Assembly: GCA_041398705.1 (NCBI GenBank)
Contig: JAWKUI010000012.1
Coordinates: 1 to 64,000, forward strand
Length of the DNA: 64,000 nt
Source of the DNA: NORP259 sp041398705
GTDB lineage: Bacteria; Planctomycetota; UBA1135; GCA-002686595
Direction: 5' to 3'
Position numbers and translations under genes: made by a program. This document shows, piece after piece, positions 55,356-64,000 of the stretch. The notes under the pieces were generated by a model. That model did no database searches, was not told where the DNA came from, and saw only the letters and a program-made list of their open reading frames with translations. Numbering within the stretch: the first letter of the stretch is position 1; the number at the start of each line of letters is the position of its first letter.

Positions 55356-57544
55356 TCCAGGGATTCGTGCACCCCGCCCTGGCGTTCGGAGCCCTGCTCG
55401 CGCTGGTGCCGCTGATCATCCACCTGCTCAATCGCCGGCGCCACAAGCCCCTCGCCTGGGGCGCCATGCGTTTCGTCGAGCTGGCGTATAAGAAGACGCG
55501 CCGGCGCATGCAGATGGAGAACCTGCTGTTGCTCCTGCTGCGCATGGCCGCGGTGGGCGCGATCGCTTTCGCCGTCGCCCGCCCCTTCGCCGGCCGCGGC
55601 GCCCTCGGCGCGTTGACGGAGAACAGTCAGGACTTGGTGCTCCTTCTCGACGGTTCGGCTTCCACCGGATACCGCGAAGACGTGGAGACCGTGTACGGCC
55701 GCATTGTGCGCCGCGCCCAGACCCTGGTCGAAGAACTGCAACCCGGCCGCGGCGACCGCGTGCACGTGCTGCTGCTCGGCAAAACCACGCGCTTGATCGC
55801 GTGGCCGACCCCGGACAAGGCCCTGTCGGTGCTCTCCACCCTCGATCACCCGCTGGACGAGCCGCTGGCGCTCGATGCGGGGTTGGCGGAACTCGAACGC
55901 TTGGTGGAAGACGGCGAGATCCTCGACCTGGCCCAGACCGAAGTGCGCCTGCTGACCGATTTGCAGCGCAACTCGTTCCTGCCCGATCTGAACTCCGATC
56001 AGCCGCCTGCCTGGTGGGAACGGCTCGATCGCCTGCAGGCACAAGGCCTCACGATCCACGTGGAGGATCTCGGCCCCATCGGCAGCACGCCGCAGAACTT
56101 GTCGGTCACCGACGTCGAGGTGCTCGGCACCCCGCGCGGCCCCAAGGAAGCCGGGGTGCGCCTGTTCAACCATTCGAATCTACCCCAGGCCGGGGTACGG
56201 GTCAGCCTGAGCCTCGACGGCAACCGCCTGCCGAGCCGGCGCGTGGACCTCGAGCCGCGCAGCCAGGCGGAGGTGATCTTCCCCCTCGGCGACCTGGACA
56301 GCGGCGCCCATCGGCTCGATGCGGCGCTCGAAGGCGACCGCCTCGCGGTCGACGACCACCGCGCGCAGGTGGTGAACATCCCCGCCCCCGCGCGCGTATT
56401 GCTGGTGAACGGCTCCCCCGCCGAACGCATCGAACTCGACGGCGTGGCCTTCCTGCGCCTCGCCCTCGAAGGCGGCGGGCCCGAAGAAGCGCAATCGCCT
56501 TTCGAGGTGCGTGAGGTGAACCTCGGTGAGTTCGAAGGGTCCAGCCTGGATCTCGCCAACTTCGACGTGATCTGGCTCGCGGGCACCCCGCCCCCGTCGG
56601 TGGCCACGGCCACCCGGTTGCGCGAGCGGGTAGCCCAGGGCGCGGCCCTGGTCGTGTCCGCCGGACCGCAGATGGGCACCGCCGCCCTCTGGAACGAACG
56701 CCTGTTCGACGCCTCGGGCGCGGGCCTCGCGCCCGGCGAATGGCTGCAACGGGTGTCGGTGGCCCGCCAGGGCGACTACTACCGCATCGACGAGTTCGCC
56801 GGCGATCACCCGATCCTGGAACTGTTCGAAGACACCAGCCTGCGGCCCCTGCTGATCGGAGTGCCCTTCTCGGACTTCGTTGGGTTCGCCCCCGAATCCG
56901 GCGCGAAGGTGCTCGCGCGCCTCGACGACCAAAGTCGCAGTCCCCTGCTGATCGAAAAGCCCTTCGGCAGCGGCCGCGTGTTCTTCTGGACCAGTTCGAT
57001 CAACGAAAGCTGGACCCTGCTACCCCAGGCCGCACGCACCTTCATCCCGCTCGTGTTCGAATGGCTGCGGTACGCCGCGCGGGCGGACATCACCACCCGC
57101 AGCATCGAACCGGGCGACAGCATCCGCCTCGAAGTGGACGCCTTCCCGCGCAACCCCGAGCTCGAACGGCCGGACGGCAGCCGGCGCATGTTGGAGGGGG
57201 ATCCCATCGCCCTCGGCGGCGACCGCTATGCCCTGCCGTCGATTCCGCCGGAGGACACCCGGGCGGTTGGCTTGTATCAAGTGCACGTCGAAGGCGGGCG
57301 ATCGGTGCCTTTTGCCGCCGTTCTCGACCCGCGGGAAGGGGACCTCGCGCGGGTGACCACCAACGAACAAGGCGACCTGCACCCGGCCCTCAGCCTGCAG
57401 CAGACCTCTGGCCCTGCGGCGAACCCGGTGCAGAGTACGCAGAGCGGGGAGATCTGGCGCAGCCTCGCGTGGATCGCCCTGATCTGCCTGGCGGCGGAAT
57501 CCCTGTGGGCCGCGTGGCTCGGACGCAAAAGGAGTGTGGCCTGA
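55352..57544 (+). CDS. BatA-like VWA membrane protein
   Basis: 730 residues. The N-terminus has the BatA opening (MIQGFVHPALAFGALLALVPLIIHLLNRRRHKPLAWGAMRF) with two helices flanking the RRRH loop, then a VWA domain with LLDGSAST (MIDAS). The long middle has bacterial-Ig-like strands and a segment resembling the glutamine-amidotransferase/DUF4159-type Rossmann fold (VIWLAGTPPP, GAALVVSAGPQ). A last helix (SLAWIALICLAAESLWAAWL) anchors the C-terminus. The start overlaps the DUF58 stop by ATGA. Confidence 0.87.
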   Translation: MIQGFVHPALAFGALLALVPLIIHLLNRRRHKPLAWGAMRFVELAYKKTRRRMQMENLLLLLLRMAAVGAIAFAVARPFAGRGALGALTENSQDLVLLLDGSASTGYREDVETVYGRIVRRAQTLVEELQPGRGDRVHVLLLGKTTRLIAWPTPDKALSVLSTLDHPLDEPLALDAGLAELERLVEDGEILDLAQTEVRLLTDLQRNSFLPDLNSDQPPAWWERLDRLQAQGLTIHVEDLGPIGSTPQNLSVTDVEVLGTPRGPKEAGVRLFNHSNLPQAGVRVSLSLDGNRLPSRRVDLEPRSQAEVIFPLGDLDSGAHRLDAALEGDRLAVDDHRAQVVNIPAPARVLLVNGSPAERIELDGVAFLRLALEGGGPEEAQSPFEVREVNLGEFEGSSLDLANFDVIWLAGTPPPSVATATRLRERVAQGAALVVSAGPQMGTAALWNERLFDASGAGLAPGEWLQRVSVARQGDYYRIDEFAGDHPILELFEDTSLRPLLIGVPFSDFVGFAPESGAKVLARLDDQSRSPLLIEKPFGSGRVFFWTSSINESWTLLPQAARTFIPLVFEWLRYAARADITTRSIEPGDSIRLEVDAFPRNPELERPDGSRRMLEGDPIALGGDRYALPSIPPEDTRAVGLYQVHVEGGRSVPFAAVLDPREGDLARVTTNEQGDLHPALSLQQTSGPAANPVQSTQSGEIWRSLAWIALICLAAESLWAAWLGRKRSVA

Positions 57545-59925
57545 TGTTGCCCTTCGCCCAACTCGCCGCCGAAGCCGAGTCGAGCTCGTGGCGCCTGCTC
57601 GACCTCCCGCCCGCCTGGGTCGTGGTCATGGTCGTGCTGCCCGCCGCCGTGGGCCTGGCGACCCTCGCCTATTGGAAGGAGCCGGTCAGCCCGCGCATGC
57701 GCGCCCTGCTGATCACCCTGCGCACCCTTTCGTTCCTGACCCTGCTGGCGGTGCTCTTCCGCCCGGTGCGCGTCGAGTCGAGGGAGAACGTCGAACAACC
57801 CCAGGTGCTGTTCCTGGTGGACGATTCCGCGTCGATGGTGCGCAAGGACGCGTACGCCTCGGATCCCGAGCTGCGCAAGCGCATGGCCGAGTTCGCAGGC
57901 CAGGATCCGAGCACGCGCACCCGCGCCGAACTCACCCAGACCCTGCTCGCCACGCCGTTGATGACGTCGATCGAGGAACGGGGGTACCAGACGCGGCTCT
58001 ACCGCTTCTCCGACGCCTTGGCCCCGCTCGGCGACCCGGCGGACCTGTCCGCCCGCGGCACCACCACCAACCTCGGTGGCTCCCTGGCGGCGGCCCTGGC
58101 TTCGATGCGCGGCAAGCACCTGACCGACGTGGTGCTCGTCTCCGACGGCCGCAACACCGCCGGCCCCGATCCGATCGACGCGGCCCTAGCGGCGCGCGCC
58201 GAAGGTGCGGTGGTGCATACGCTGCTGGTCGGCGACCCGCACCCCGAGATCAACCTGACCGTCGAATTGGTCGACGCCCCCACCGCGGTGCTGCAGGGCG
58301 ACGAGGTCTCGCTGCAACTGCGCGTCAGCGCGCAGGGCCTGAGCGAAGGCACCAGCGAACTGACCCTCGTGGAGGTCTCCCCCGACGGTTCGGGCCGCGA
58401 GTCGCGCGCCGTGGACCGCGCCGACGTGAAACTCGAAGGCGACAGCGCCCGGGTGGTGCTCGTGGCCCCCGGCTCCGCGATCGACCCCGGGGAACCCCTG
58501 CGGCGCTTCCGCGTGGACCTCGCGCCCCTGCCGAAGGAGAGCCTGCTCGACGACAACTCGATCGAAGTCGTGGTCCAGGTCACCACCGCCAACTTGCGGG
58601 TGCTCTACGTCGAAGGGTTCCCGCGTTACGAGTACCGCTTCCTGCGCGAACTGCTGCGCAGCGGCGATGAGCGCATCCAGGCGCAGATCTTCCTGATGTC
58701 GGCCACGCCCGACTTCCCGCAGGACGCGTCCCCCGGCATGCCGTCGCTCGAGGCGATCCCCACGGACCGCAAGACCCTGCTCGAGAACTACGACGTGATC
58801 ATCCTCGGGGACCTCGATCCCTACCGCATCTCGCCGGATCCGGCCCGCGGGGAGGAGTTCGTCGCCAGCCTGACCGAGTTCGTCGAGAAGGGCGGCGGCT
58901 TGTGCGTGATCGCCGGGGAGTACGAGAACCCGCGCGCGGTGGCGGACACCGATTTCGCGCGGCTCTTGCCGGTGCGGCTCGATACCACGGGCGGGCTGCT
59001 GCTCGACCAGGATACGAGCCGGACGCACCTAGCCCAGCTCGAAACGCCCGACGCGCCCCACGAGATCGTGCGCCTGCACAGCGATCCGGACGTGAACCGC
59101 GCCCTTTGGGAAACCGAAGAAGGTCTGTCGGGGTTCCTCTACTTCGCCCCCACCCTCGGCGCGGTGCCCGGTAGCCAGGTGTTGCTGTCGAACCCCAACG
59201 TACAAGTGGGTCCGAACCGCGAGAACGCGCCGCTGATCGTCGCGGGGTACCACCCCGAAGGTCGCACGTTGTTCATGGCGATCGACTCGACCTGGCGCTG
59301 GCGCAAGAAGTTCAAGAACCGCTACCACCACCGCTACTGGCTCGGCGCCCTGCGTTGGTTGGCCCTGGGCCGGCTGCGCTCCCAGGACCGTCGCCACCAG
59401 ATCGAATCGCTCGAACCGTCCTACTCGCTCGACGAGCCGGTGGTGATCGAGGCGCGCGTGCTCGACGAGGACTTCGCGCCCTCGGAGAACCCCGCGATCG
59501 AAGTGCAATGGCAGGCCCCGGGCCGGCCCGCGGAACCCCTGGAGATGAATGCCATCGAAGGGTATCCGGGCCAATACCGCCTGCGCCGCAACGTCGAACG
59601 CGTGGGCAGCTACCAGGTGTGGATCGAAGAGGGTGGCAACCGCGTGGCGAGCGCCGAGTTCGAGGTTTCGATGCCCTCGCGCGAAACCCGCGATCCGAAC
59701 GCCGACCGGGCGGGCATGGAAGCCATCGCGCGCATGGCCCAGGGCAAGGCCCTGACCCTCGCCGCCTGGCCCGACCTGCTCGACGAATTCCCCACGGGCC
59801 AGGAACGCCGCCTGCCGGTGGCTTCCGAACTGACCGACGCCTGGGACCGCCTGGGCACCCTGCTTGCGGCCCTCGCGCTGTTCAGCATCGAGTGGATCCT
59901 GCGCAAGCGCCATGAACTGATCTGA
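57544..59925 (+). CDS. VWA membrane protein with glutamine-amidotransferase-like domain
   Basis: 793 residues. Two N-terminal helices (PPAWVVVMVVLPAAVGLATL, ALLITLRTLSFLTLLAVLF), a VWA domain (LFLVDDSASMV; DVVLVSDGRNTAGPD), Ig-like strands, then a Rossmann block typical of class I glutamine amidotransferases (NYDVIILGDLDP, GGGLCVIAGEYENP), but no catalytic Cys is apparent there. A C-terminal helix ends the chain (LGTLLAALALFSIEWIL). The ATG overlaps the previous stop by one base (TGATG). With BatA-like, DUF58 and MoxR proteins it forms a typical planctomycete unit. Confidence 0.85.
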   Translation: MLPFAQLAAEAESSSWRLLDLPPAWVVVMVVLPAAVGLATLAYWKEPVSPRMRALLITLRTLSFLTLLAVLFRPVRVESRENVEQPQVLFLVDDSASMVRKDAYASDPELRKRMAEFAGQDPSTRTRAELTQTLLATPLMTSIEERGYQTRLYRFSDALAPLGDPADLSARGTTTNLGGSLAAALASMRGKHLTDVVLVSDGRNTAGPDPIDAALAARAEGAVVHTLLVGDPHPEINLTVELVDAPTAVLQGDEVSLQLRVSAQGLSEGTSELTLVEVSPDGSGRESRAVDRADVKLEGDSARVVLVAPGSAIDPGEPLRRFRVDLAPLPKESLLDDNSIEVVVQVTTANLRVLYVEGFPRYEYRFLRELLRSGDERIQAQIFLMSATPDFPQDASPGMPSLEAIPTDRKTLLENYDVIILGDLDPYRISPDPARGEEFVASLTEFVEKGGGLCVIAGEYENPRAVADTDFARLLPVRLDTTGGLLLDQDTSRTHLAQLETPDAPHEIVRLHSDPDVNRALWETEEGLSGFLYFAPTLGAVPGSQVLLSNPNVQVGPNRENAPLIVAGYHPEGRTLFMAIDSTWRWRKKFKNRYHHRYWLGALRWLALGRLRSQDRRHQIESLEPSYSLDEPVVIEARVLDEDFAPSENPAIEVQWQAPGRPAEPLEMNAIEGYPGQYRLRRNVERVGSYQVWIEEGGNRVASAEFEVSMPSRETRDPNADRAGMEAIARMAQGKALTLAAWPDLLDEFPTGQERRLPVASELTDAWDRLGTLLAALALFSIEWILRKRHELI

Positions 59926-59928
59926 CCC

Positions 59929-62900
59929 ATGCGAATCCTCCTTCGCCCATTCCGCCTGCGAAGCGGCCGCCCCTGGTGCGGCCCCCTGCTCGTGTGCCTG
60001 GCCCTGTTCGGGTCCAGCGGAGCGGCGTCGGCGGCGCAGCAGGAGGACGAGGGTCCGCAGAAGCCGTTCCTCTACGACACGATGGAGGTGCGGGCGATCT
60101 ACGAGGACGCCCTGCGGCACTTCGAGGCGGGCCGCCTGCCCGAAGGCCTGGCGATGGTGCAGGAACTCTTGGAGCGGCACCGCGGCGAAGTGCTACCGGC
60201 CGCGTCGCCGCCGGTGGGCGGTCGCGTGGAAGGCACCGTTCACCTCGGCGCGCCCGCGTGGGCCCGCGAACGACTGTTCCAACTCGACGCGAATGGTCGC
60301 GCCGCCTACCTGCGCATGTACGGCGCGGCGGCCGAAGATGCCCTGGCGGTGGCGCTGAACGCGCCGACCGAAGCCAACTGGCTGCGCATCGACCGCACCT
60401 GGCCGATCACCCCCGCCGCCTTCCGCGCCCGCTGGGCCCTCGGGGACCTCGCCGTGGAGAAAGGCCGCCTGTTCGATGGTTTGCAGGCCTGGGGCGCGGC
60501 CCTCGCGGGCGAATTGGGCCAGAACCTGCCGGTGGTGCTCGAAGCCTCCGCTTGGACCGAAGCCCTCGCCGAACTCGACCGCCGTTCGCAGGCGGGCTCG
60601 CTCTCCGAGGATGGCGCGTCGCGCATGCCCGGCGTGCGCAGCCGAGTGCGCTTCGCCCTGGCGATGCTACCGAAGCTCGCGTCGCAGGACGTGCACTTCG
60701 CCAACGGCTTGACTCCGGGCGACTTCCAAGCCCGCGGCCTCGATCGTCAGGAAGCCGGTTGGCCGCACCCCGCAAGCCTGCCCGCGAACCCGATGGACAG
60801 CCGCTTCGGCTATCAGTTCCAGCCCTCCACCGACGGCGAACGCGTGTTCGTCTCCACCTCGCGCCAGGTGATCGCCTACGGCGGGTGGACCGGCGAAGTG
60901 CAATGGGAAAGCCCCCTGTCCGAAGCCGGTTGGGACGCGCGCAAGGACCGCGACGGCCGCTTCCAGGAGGCGATCGACTACCGCGGCGCCCTGTACCAAC
61001 CCGCCGTTTCGCAAGGCGTAGTGGTTGCGAGCCTGCAGTTGCCGTTTGTGCTCATCCCGCCCGAGCACTTCCGCCAAATCCAGATCATCCGCATCATGCC
61101 CGAACGGCGCCTGTTCGCCTGGCGTGCGGACACGGGTGAATTGCTCTGGCACCACGCCCCCCGGCACGATTGGGACGGCGAAAGCGGTCCCGTGGCCGAA
61201 CGCGTCAGCGTCGCAGGTCCGCCCACCATCGCCGGCAGCCGCGTGCTAGTACCCACCGTGCGCGTGCGCGGCCGCATCGAGTTCCACGTGGATTGCTTCG
61301 ACCTCGAAACCGGCGAGCACCTGTGGCACACCCCGCTGGTGACCGGGCAGCGCGAGCTGAACATGTTCTCGCGCGAAATCGGCGAGTTCACCGCGCCGCC
61401 CGTGCGCGTCGAGGGCAACCGCGTGATCGTCGCCACGTCGATCGGCTCGGTGGCCTGCCTCGACCTGATCCGCGGCGAAACCCTTTGGCAGAGCCTGTAC
61501 ACGCAGATCGAGATTTCGAAGGCCACGTACTACTCGCCCGGGCAGATGCGTTCGCTGTGGACCCATTCGCGGCCGGTGGTGACCGACGGTCTGGTGATCG
61601 TCGCGCCCAACGACAGCAACGCCCTGCACTGCTTCAACCTCGAAACCGGCGCGCACCTCTGGAGCTGGGACCACGCGGCGTTCCGCCTCGGCCAGGACTC
61701 CCGCTACCGGAGGGATCTCCTGTACCTGGTCGACGCCGACGCGCACCGGGTGATCCTCGGGGGCGGGCGTGTGGCGGCTTTCCGCCCCACCGCGGGCGAT
61801 CTGCACAAGGCCCCGCCGGACCAGCTCGAGTGGGTGTTCCCCACCGCCGAAACCATCTCGAACCCGGGTCTGCGTCCGGTGGCGGCGGGCGGCGGCGTGC
61901 TCGTGCCCTGTGACCACGAACTGATCCGCGTGGACCGCGCCAGCGGCCGGCCCACGTCGTCGCTCGAGTGGTCGAGCGGCAAGGGCAGCGTGTTGCTCAC
62001 CGAGGTCGGCCTGTTCACCGCCGGCTTCCGCGAAGTTCGCGGCTATTTCGATTGGCAGGAAAGCCTGCGCCAGGCCGAAGCCGACTACCGCGAGACCCCC
62101 GGCGATCCCGAGGTGATCTATCGCCTCGGCCTGCTGCGGCAGAAACATGGCCTGGCCCAACGCATGGCGCGGCCAACGCCCGACCTCGACGGCGCCCTGC
62201 GCTCGTTCGCATCCGCGCGCGAACTGCTCGAGAAAGCCGTGGCAGAAGCCCCCCAGGGCGGCGGCGGATCCCTGCGCTCGTTGCTCTTCCAGACCCTAAT
62301 CGAAGAAGGGCGCACCTTGCGTCAGGCTGCGGCCCCGGACCGAGCACGCCGCACGATCGAACAAGCCCTCGAACTCGCTGCCGAACCTTCCGAGATCAGC
62401 CGCTCCCTGTTGCTGCTCGCCGGGCTCGACGAAGGCAAGAGCGGAGCGCGCCGCCGCGCCCGGCTGCTGCGCCTGGCCCAGGAGTTCGGCGACATGGAGA
62501 TCCCTTGCGTGATCGCGGGGGCCGCCGCGCGTCCGGACGGATTACCGGGCCAACGGTATGAGCCGGTCGAAGGCCTCGTGCAGAGCGACGTGACCCCCGC
62601 CGAAGACCACGTGCACACGCTGCCGCTCGGCCTGTGGGCACGCATGGAGCTGGCCCGTTCACTCCTCAGCCCCGAAGCCCGCAACGAAGCCCCGCCCTTC
62701 GAAGAACTCTATGCGGTCATCGATCGCTACGGCGACTGGCCGTGGCTCGATGGCTACGCCGCCGATGCCGCCCTGCAGGCCCTGCGCGAGTTCCTCGATC
62801 AGCGGCGCACCGCAGGCCTGGAGGTCATCGAACAGCGCGCCCAGGAGAGCCTCGCCGAAGCCACGGGCGACGGGGACCTGCGCGAAGTGCAGCGGCGCTT

Positions 62901-64000
62901 CCCCCTGACCCAAGCGAGCGAAGCGGCCGGCGAACAACGCATCGCCCAGGCGGCGCGCGACCATCAGGTGGCGCTCCTGGCCGAAGTGGTGCTCGGCAGC
63001 GCATCGCTCGAGTACTCGCTCGAACGCGCCACCGACCGCCAGCGGTCCCATCTGGCTTTGCTCGCCGCCACCATCGGTGACGCGGGCGGCCTGATGTTCC
63101 GCGCCGAACTCGGCAAACGCCTCGCCGCCAGCGCGCCGCGCCAGATGGTCGACCTGGGACGCGACGAGCCGCGCAGCCTGTCGGATTGGAGCCTGCTGTG
63201 GAGCGCCCAAGTCCCCGTGCCGCGCCCCGCCCCCACCCCCGAGTTCACCACCGCCCTGTCCAACACGGGCCAGAGTTCGCAGATCGCACCGGTCTGGAGC
63301 CGCTTCGTGCCGCCGGCCCTCGAAGCTTCGAGCGGCGCGGACGCGCAACGTCCGGTATTCCTGATGCCGTGGCGCGACGAGGACCGCGGCATGTTGACGG
63401 TGGCGGCCTTCAGCGACTCCCCCACGCCGATCTGGGTGCACAGCCAAGGCGGGGACGCCGACATCGAACACCTTTGGGCCGTCTCGCCGGGTCGCGTGCA
63501 TACGCCCCTGCCCGAGAGCGTGCTCACCATCGACCGCGAAACCGGTTCGCCGCAGTGGCTGTGGCACGGGGAACGCAACCACAGCCTCGTGCACCTGACC
63601 CAGGCTCAAGGCGTGGTGGTGGCCACCCTCGAACAAGAAGCCTTCGGCGAAGACCTGCCCACCGTGCTGTTGCAGGTGGGCCTCGAGGCTTCGACCGGCA
63701 CCGAACTCTGGCGCCGCCGCTTCCAGGCCCAGTCCTTCCGCAGCGCACCCGTCGTCGGATCGGGGGTGCTGGTCCTGCTCTCCGAAGGGCGCCACCCAAG
63801 CCAGGTCTTCGACCTGTTCTCCGGCGCCGCCGGCCCGTCCCTCGACCTGGGCCCGATGAAGGAGGCAACCCTCGCCGGCGCGTGGATCGAAGACGGCCGT
63901 TTGATCGTGCCCAACTTCGGCCGCGTCGACAACTCCGACCAGAACCACATCGAAGCCTGGGACCTAGCGCGCGGCGTGCGGTTGTGGCGCACCCCGTTCG
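59929..64000 (+). CDS. Very large secreted PQQ-like beta-propeller protein (3' end beyond the window)
   Basis: ATG at 59929, 3 bases after the previous stop; open in frame to the last base, at least 1357 residues. A signal peptide (LLVCLALFGSSGAASA) is followed by a helical block (IYEDALRHFEAGRLPEGLAMVQELLERH), then PQQ repeats with the A-x-D-x-x-T/S-G-x-x-x-W signature: LFAWRADTGELLWHH, FDLETGEHLWHTPL, CLDLIRGETLWQSL, CFNLETGAHLWSW, FRPTAGDL. A helical TPR-like middle (~62041-63200) follows and a second propeller near the end (TIDRETGSPQWLW, VGLEASTGTELWRRR). It probably acts on the envelope together with the four preceding genes. Confidence 0.85.
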   Translation, partial: MRILLRPFRLRSGRPWCGPLLVCLALFGSSGAASAAQQEDEGPQKPFLYDTMEVRAIYEDALRHFEAGRLPEGLAMVQELLERHRGEVLPAASPPVGGRVEGTVHLGAPAWARERLFQLDANGRAAYLRMYGAAAEDALAVALNAPTEANWLRIDRTWPITPAAFRARWALGDLAVEKGRLFDGLQAWGAALAGELGQNLPVVLEASAWTEALAELDRRSQAGSLSEDGASRMPGVRSRVRFALAMLPKLASQDVHFANGLTPGDFQARGLDRQEAGWPHPASLPANPMDSRFGYQFQPSTDGERVFVSTSRQVIAYGGWTGEVQWESPLSEAGWDARKDRDGRFQEAIDYRGALYQPAVSQGVVVASLQLPFVLIPPEHFRQIQIIRIMPERRLFAWRADTGELLWHHAPRHDWDGESGPVAERVSVAGPPTIAGSRVLVPTVRVRGRIEFHVDCFDLETGEHLWHTPLVTGQRELNMFSREIGEFTAPPVRVEGNRVIVATSIGSVACLDLIRGETLWQSLYTQIEISKATYYSPGQMRSLWTHSRPVVTDGLVIVAPNDSNALHCFNLETGAHLWSWDHAAFRLGQDSRYRRDLLYLVDADAHRVILGGGRVAAFRPTAGDLHKAPPDQLEWVFPTAETISNPGLRPVAAGGGVLVPCDHELIRVDRASGRPTSSLEWSSGKGSVLLTEVGLFTAGFREVRGYFDWQESLRQAEADYRETPGDPEVIYRLGLLRQKHGLAQRMARPTPDLDGALRSFASARELLEKAVAEAPQGGGGSLRSLLFQTLIEEGRTLRQAAAPDRARRTIEQALELAAEPSEISRSLLLLAGLDEGKSGARRRARLLRLAQEFGDMEIPCVIAGAAARPDGLPGQRYEPVEGLVQSDVTPAEDHVHTLPLGLWARMELARSLLSPEARNEAPPFEELYAVIDRYGDWPWLDGYAADAALQALREFLDQRRTAGLEVIEQRAQESLAEATGDGDLREVQRRFPLTQASEAAGEQRIAQAARDHQVALLAEVVLGSASLEYSLERATDRQRSHLALLAATIGDAGGLMFRAELGKRLAASAPRQMVDLGRDEPRSLSDWSLLWSAQVPVPRPAPTPEFTTALSNTGQSSQIAPVWSRFVPPALEASSGADAQRPVFLMPWRDEDRGMLTVAAFSDSPTPIWVHSQGGDADIEHLWAVSPGRVHTPLPESVLTIDRETGSPQWLWHGERNHSLVHLTQAQGVVVATLEQEAFGEDLPTVLLQVGLEASTGTELWRRRFQAQSFRSAPVVGSGVLVLLSEGRHPSQVFDLFSGAAGPSLDLGPMKEATLAGAWIEDGRLIVPNFGRVDNSDQNHIEAWDLARGVRLWRTPF

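Overview
The window looks like a piece of a high-GC (roughly 70 %) Planctomycetota genome, probably from an uncultivated lineage. The reasons are the family mix rather than a marker gene: a MoxR/DUF58/VWA/VWA/PQQ operon, large secreted FG-GAP and PQQ proteins with a shared C-terminal module, an ECF sigma factor fused to a membrane-anchored extracytoplasmic part, a type III glutamine synthetase, olefin-pathway genes and a type II fatty-acid-synthase-like set with carotenoid-desaturase-type oxidoreductases. Strong Shine-Dalgarno sequences are rare; many genes overlap at ATGA, GTGA or TGATG.

Layout. 1-3.9 kb (+): the end of a lipid/polyene-type operon with two CrtI-like FAD oxidoreductases (one cut by the window edge, one with a single-base frameshift), FabG-, FabZ- and FabI-like enzymes. 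4-14.2 kb: a VWA/delta-60-repeat lipoprotein, a DUF2959 lipoprotein (-), a 4'-phosphopantetheinyl transferase, an unknown lipoprotein and a 1625-residue AsmA/DUF748-like envelope protein. 14.6-18.3 kb (+): oleB-oleC-oleD without oleA. 18.4-24.4 kb: glnN, a double-motif retropepsin-like lipoprotein, a GNAT, a PepSY-like lipoprotein and two VOC proteins. 24.5-30.3 kb (-): two tandem secreted FG-GAP paralogues and the sigma-factor fusion (with a frameshift in a G run). 30.4-31.6 kb: a RibD/DHFR-like protein and an initiator tRNA beside a decayed inverted copy of its 3' half. 31.6-40.8 kb (-): a helical-repeat protein and a housekeeping operon pssA-folK-panC-ispE-DUF2520-aroDEK, the last being an unusual three-enzyme shikimate-pathway fusion. 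41-43 kb (+): enolase and a methyltransferase. 43-47.5 kb: an island of visibly lower GC with two secreted proteins and a long non-coding gap. 47.6-48.0 kb (-): a thioredoxin-like gene whose first active-site Cys codon is TGA, with a hairpin at the right place for a bacterial SECIS. 48.3-53.1 kb (+): a small membrane protein, a secreted PQQ-like propeller and a REC-PAS-GGDEF-EAL regulator. 53.4-64 kb (+): moxR, DUF58, two VWA membrane proteins and a very large PQQ-like secreted protein that runs off the window.

How the parts may work together. The FAS-like set, the phosphopantetheinyl transferase and oleBCD all point to unusual hydrocarbon or lipid chains, but the ketosynthases and carrier proteins they need are not in the window. 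The central operon makes isoprenoid, pantothenate, folate, aromatic and phospholipid precursors. The rest is mostly envelope and secreted machinery. The candidate most worth following is the TGA-containing thioredoxin; the AroD-AroE-AroK fusion and the sigma-factor fusion come next.
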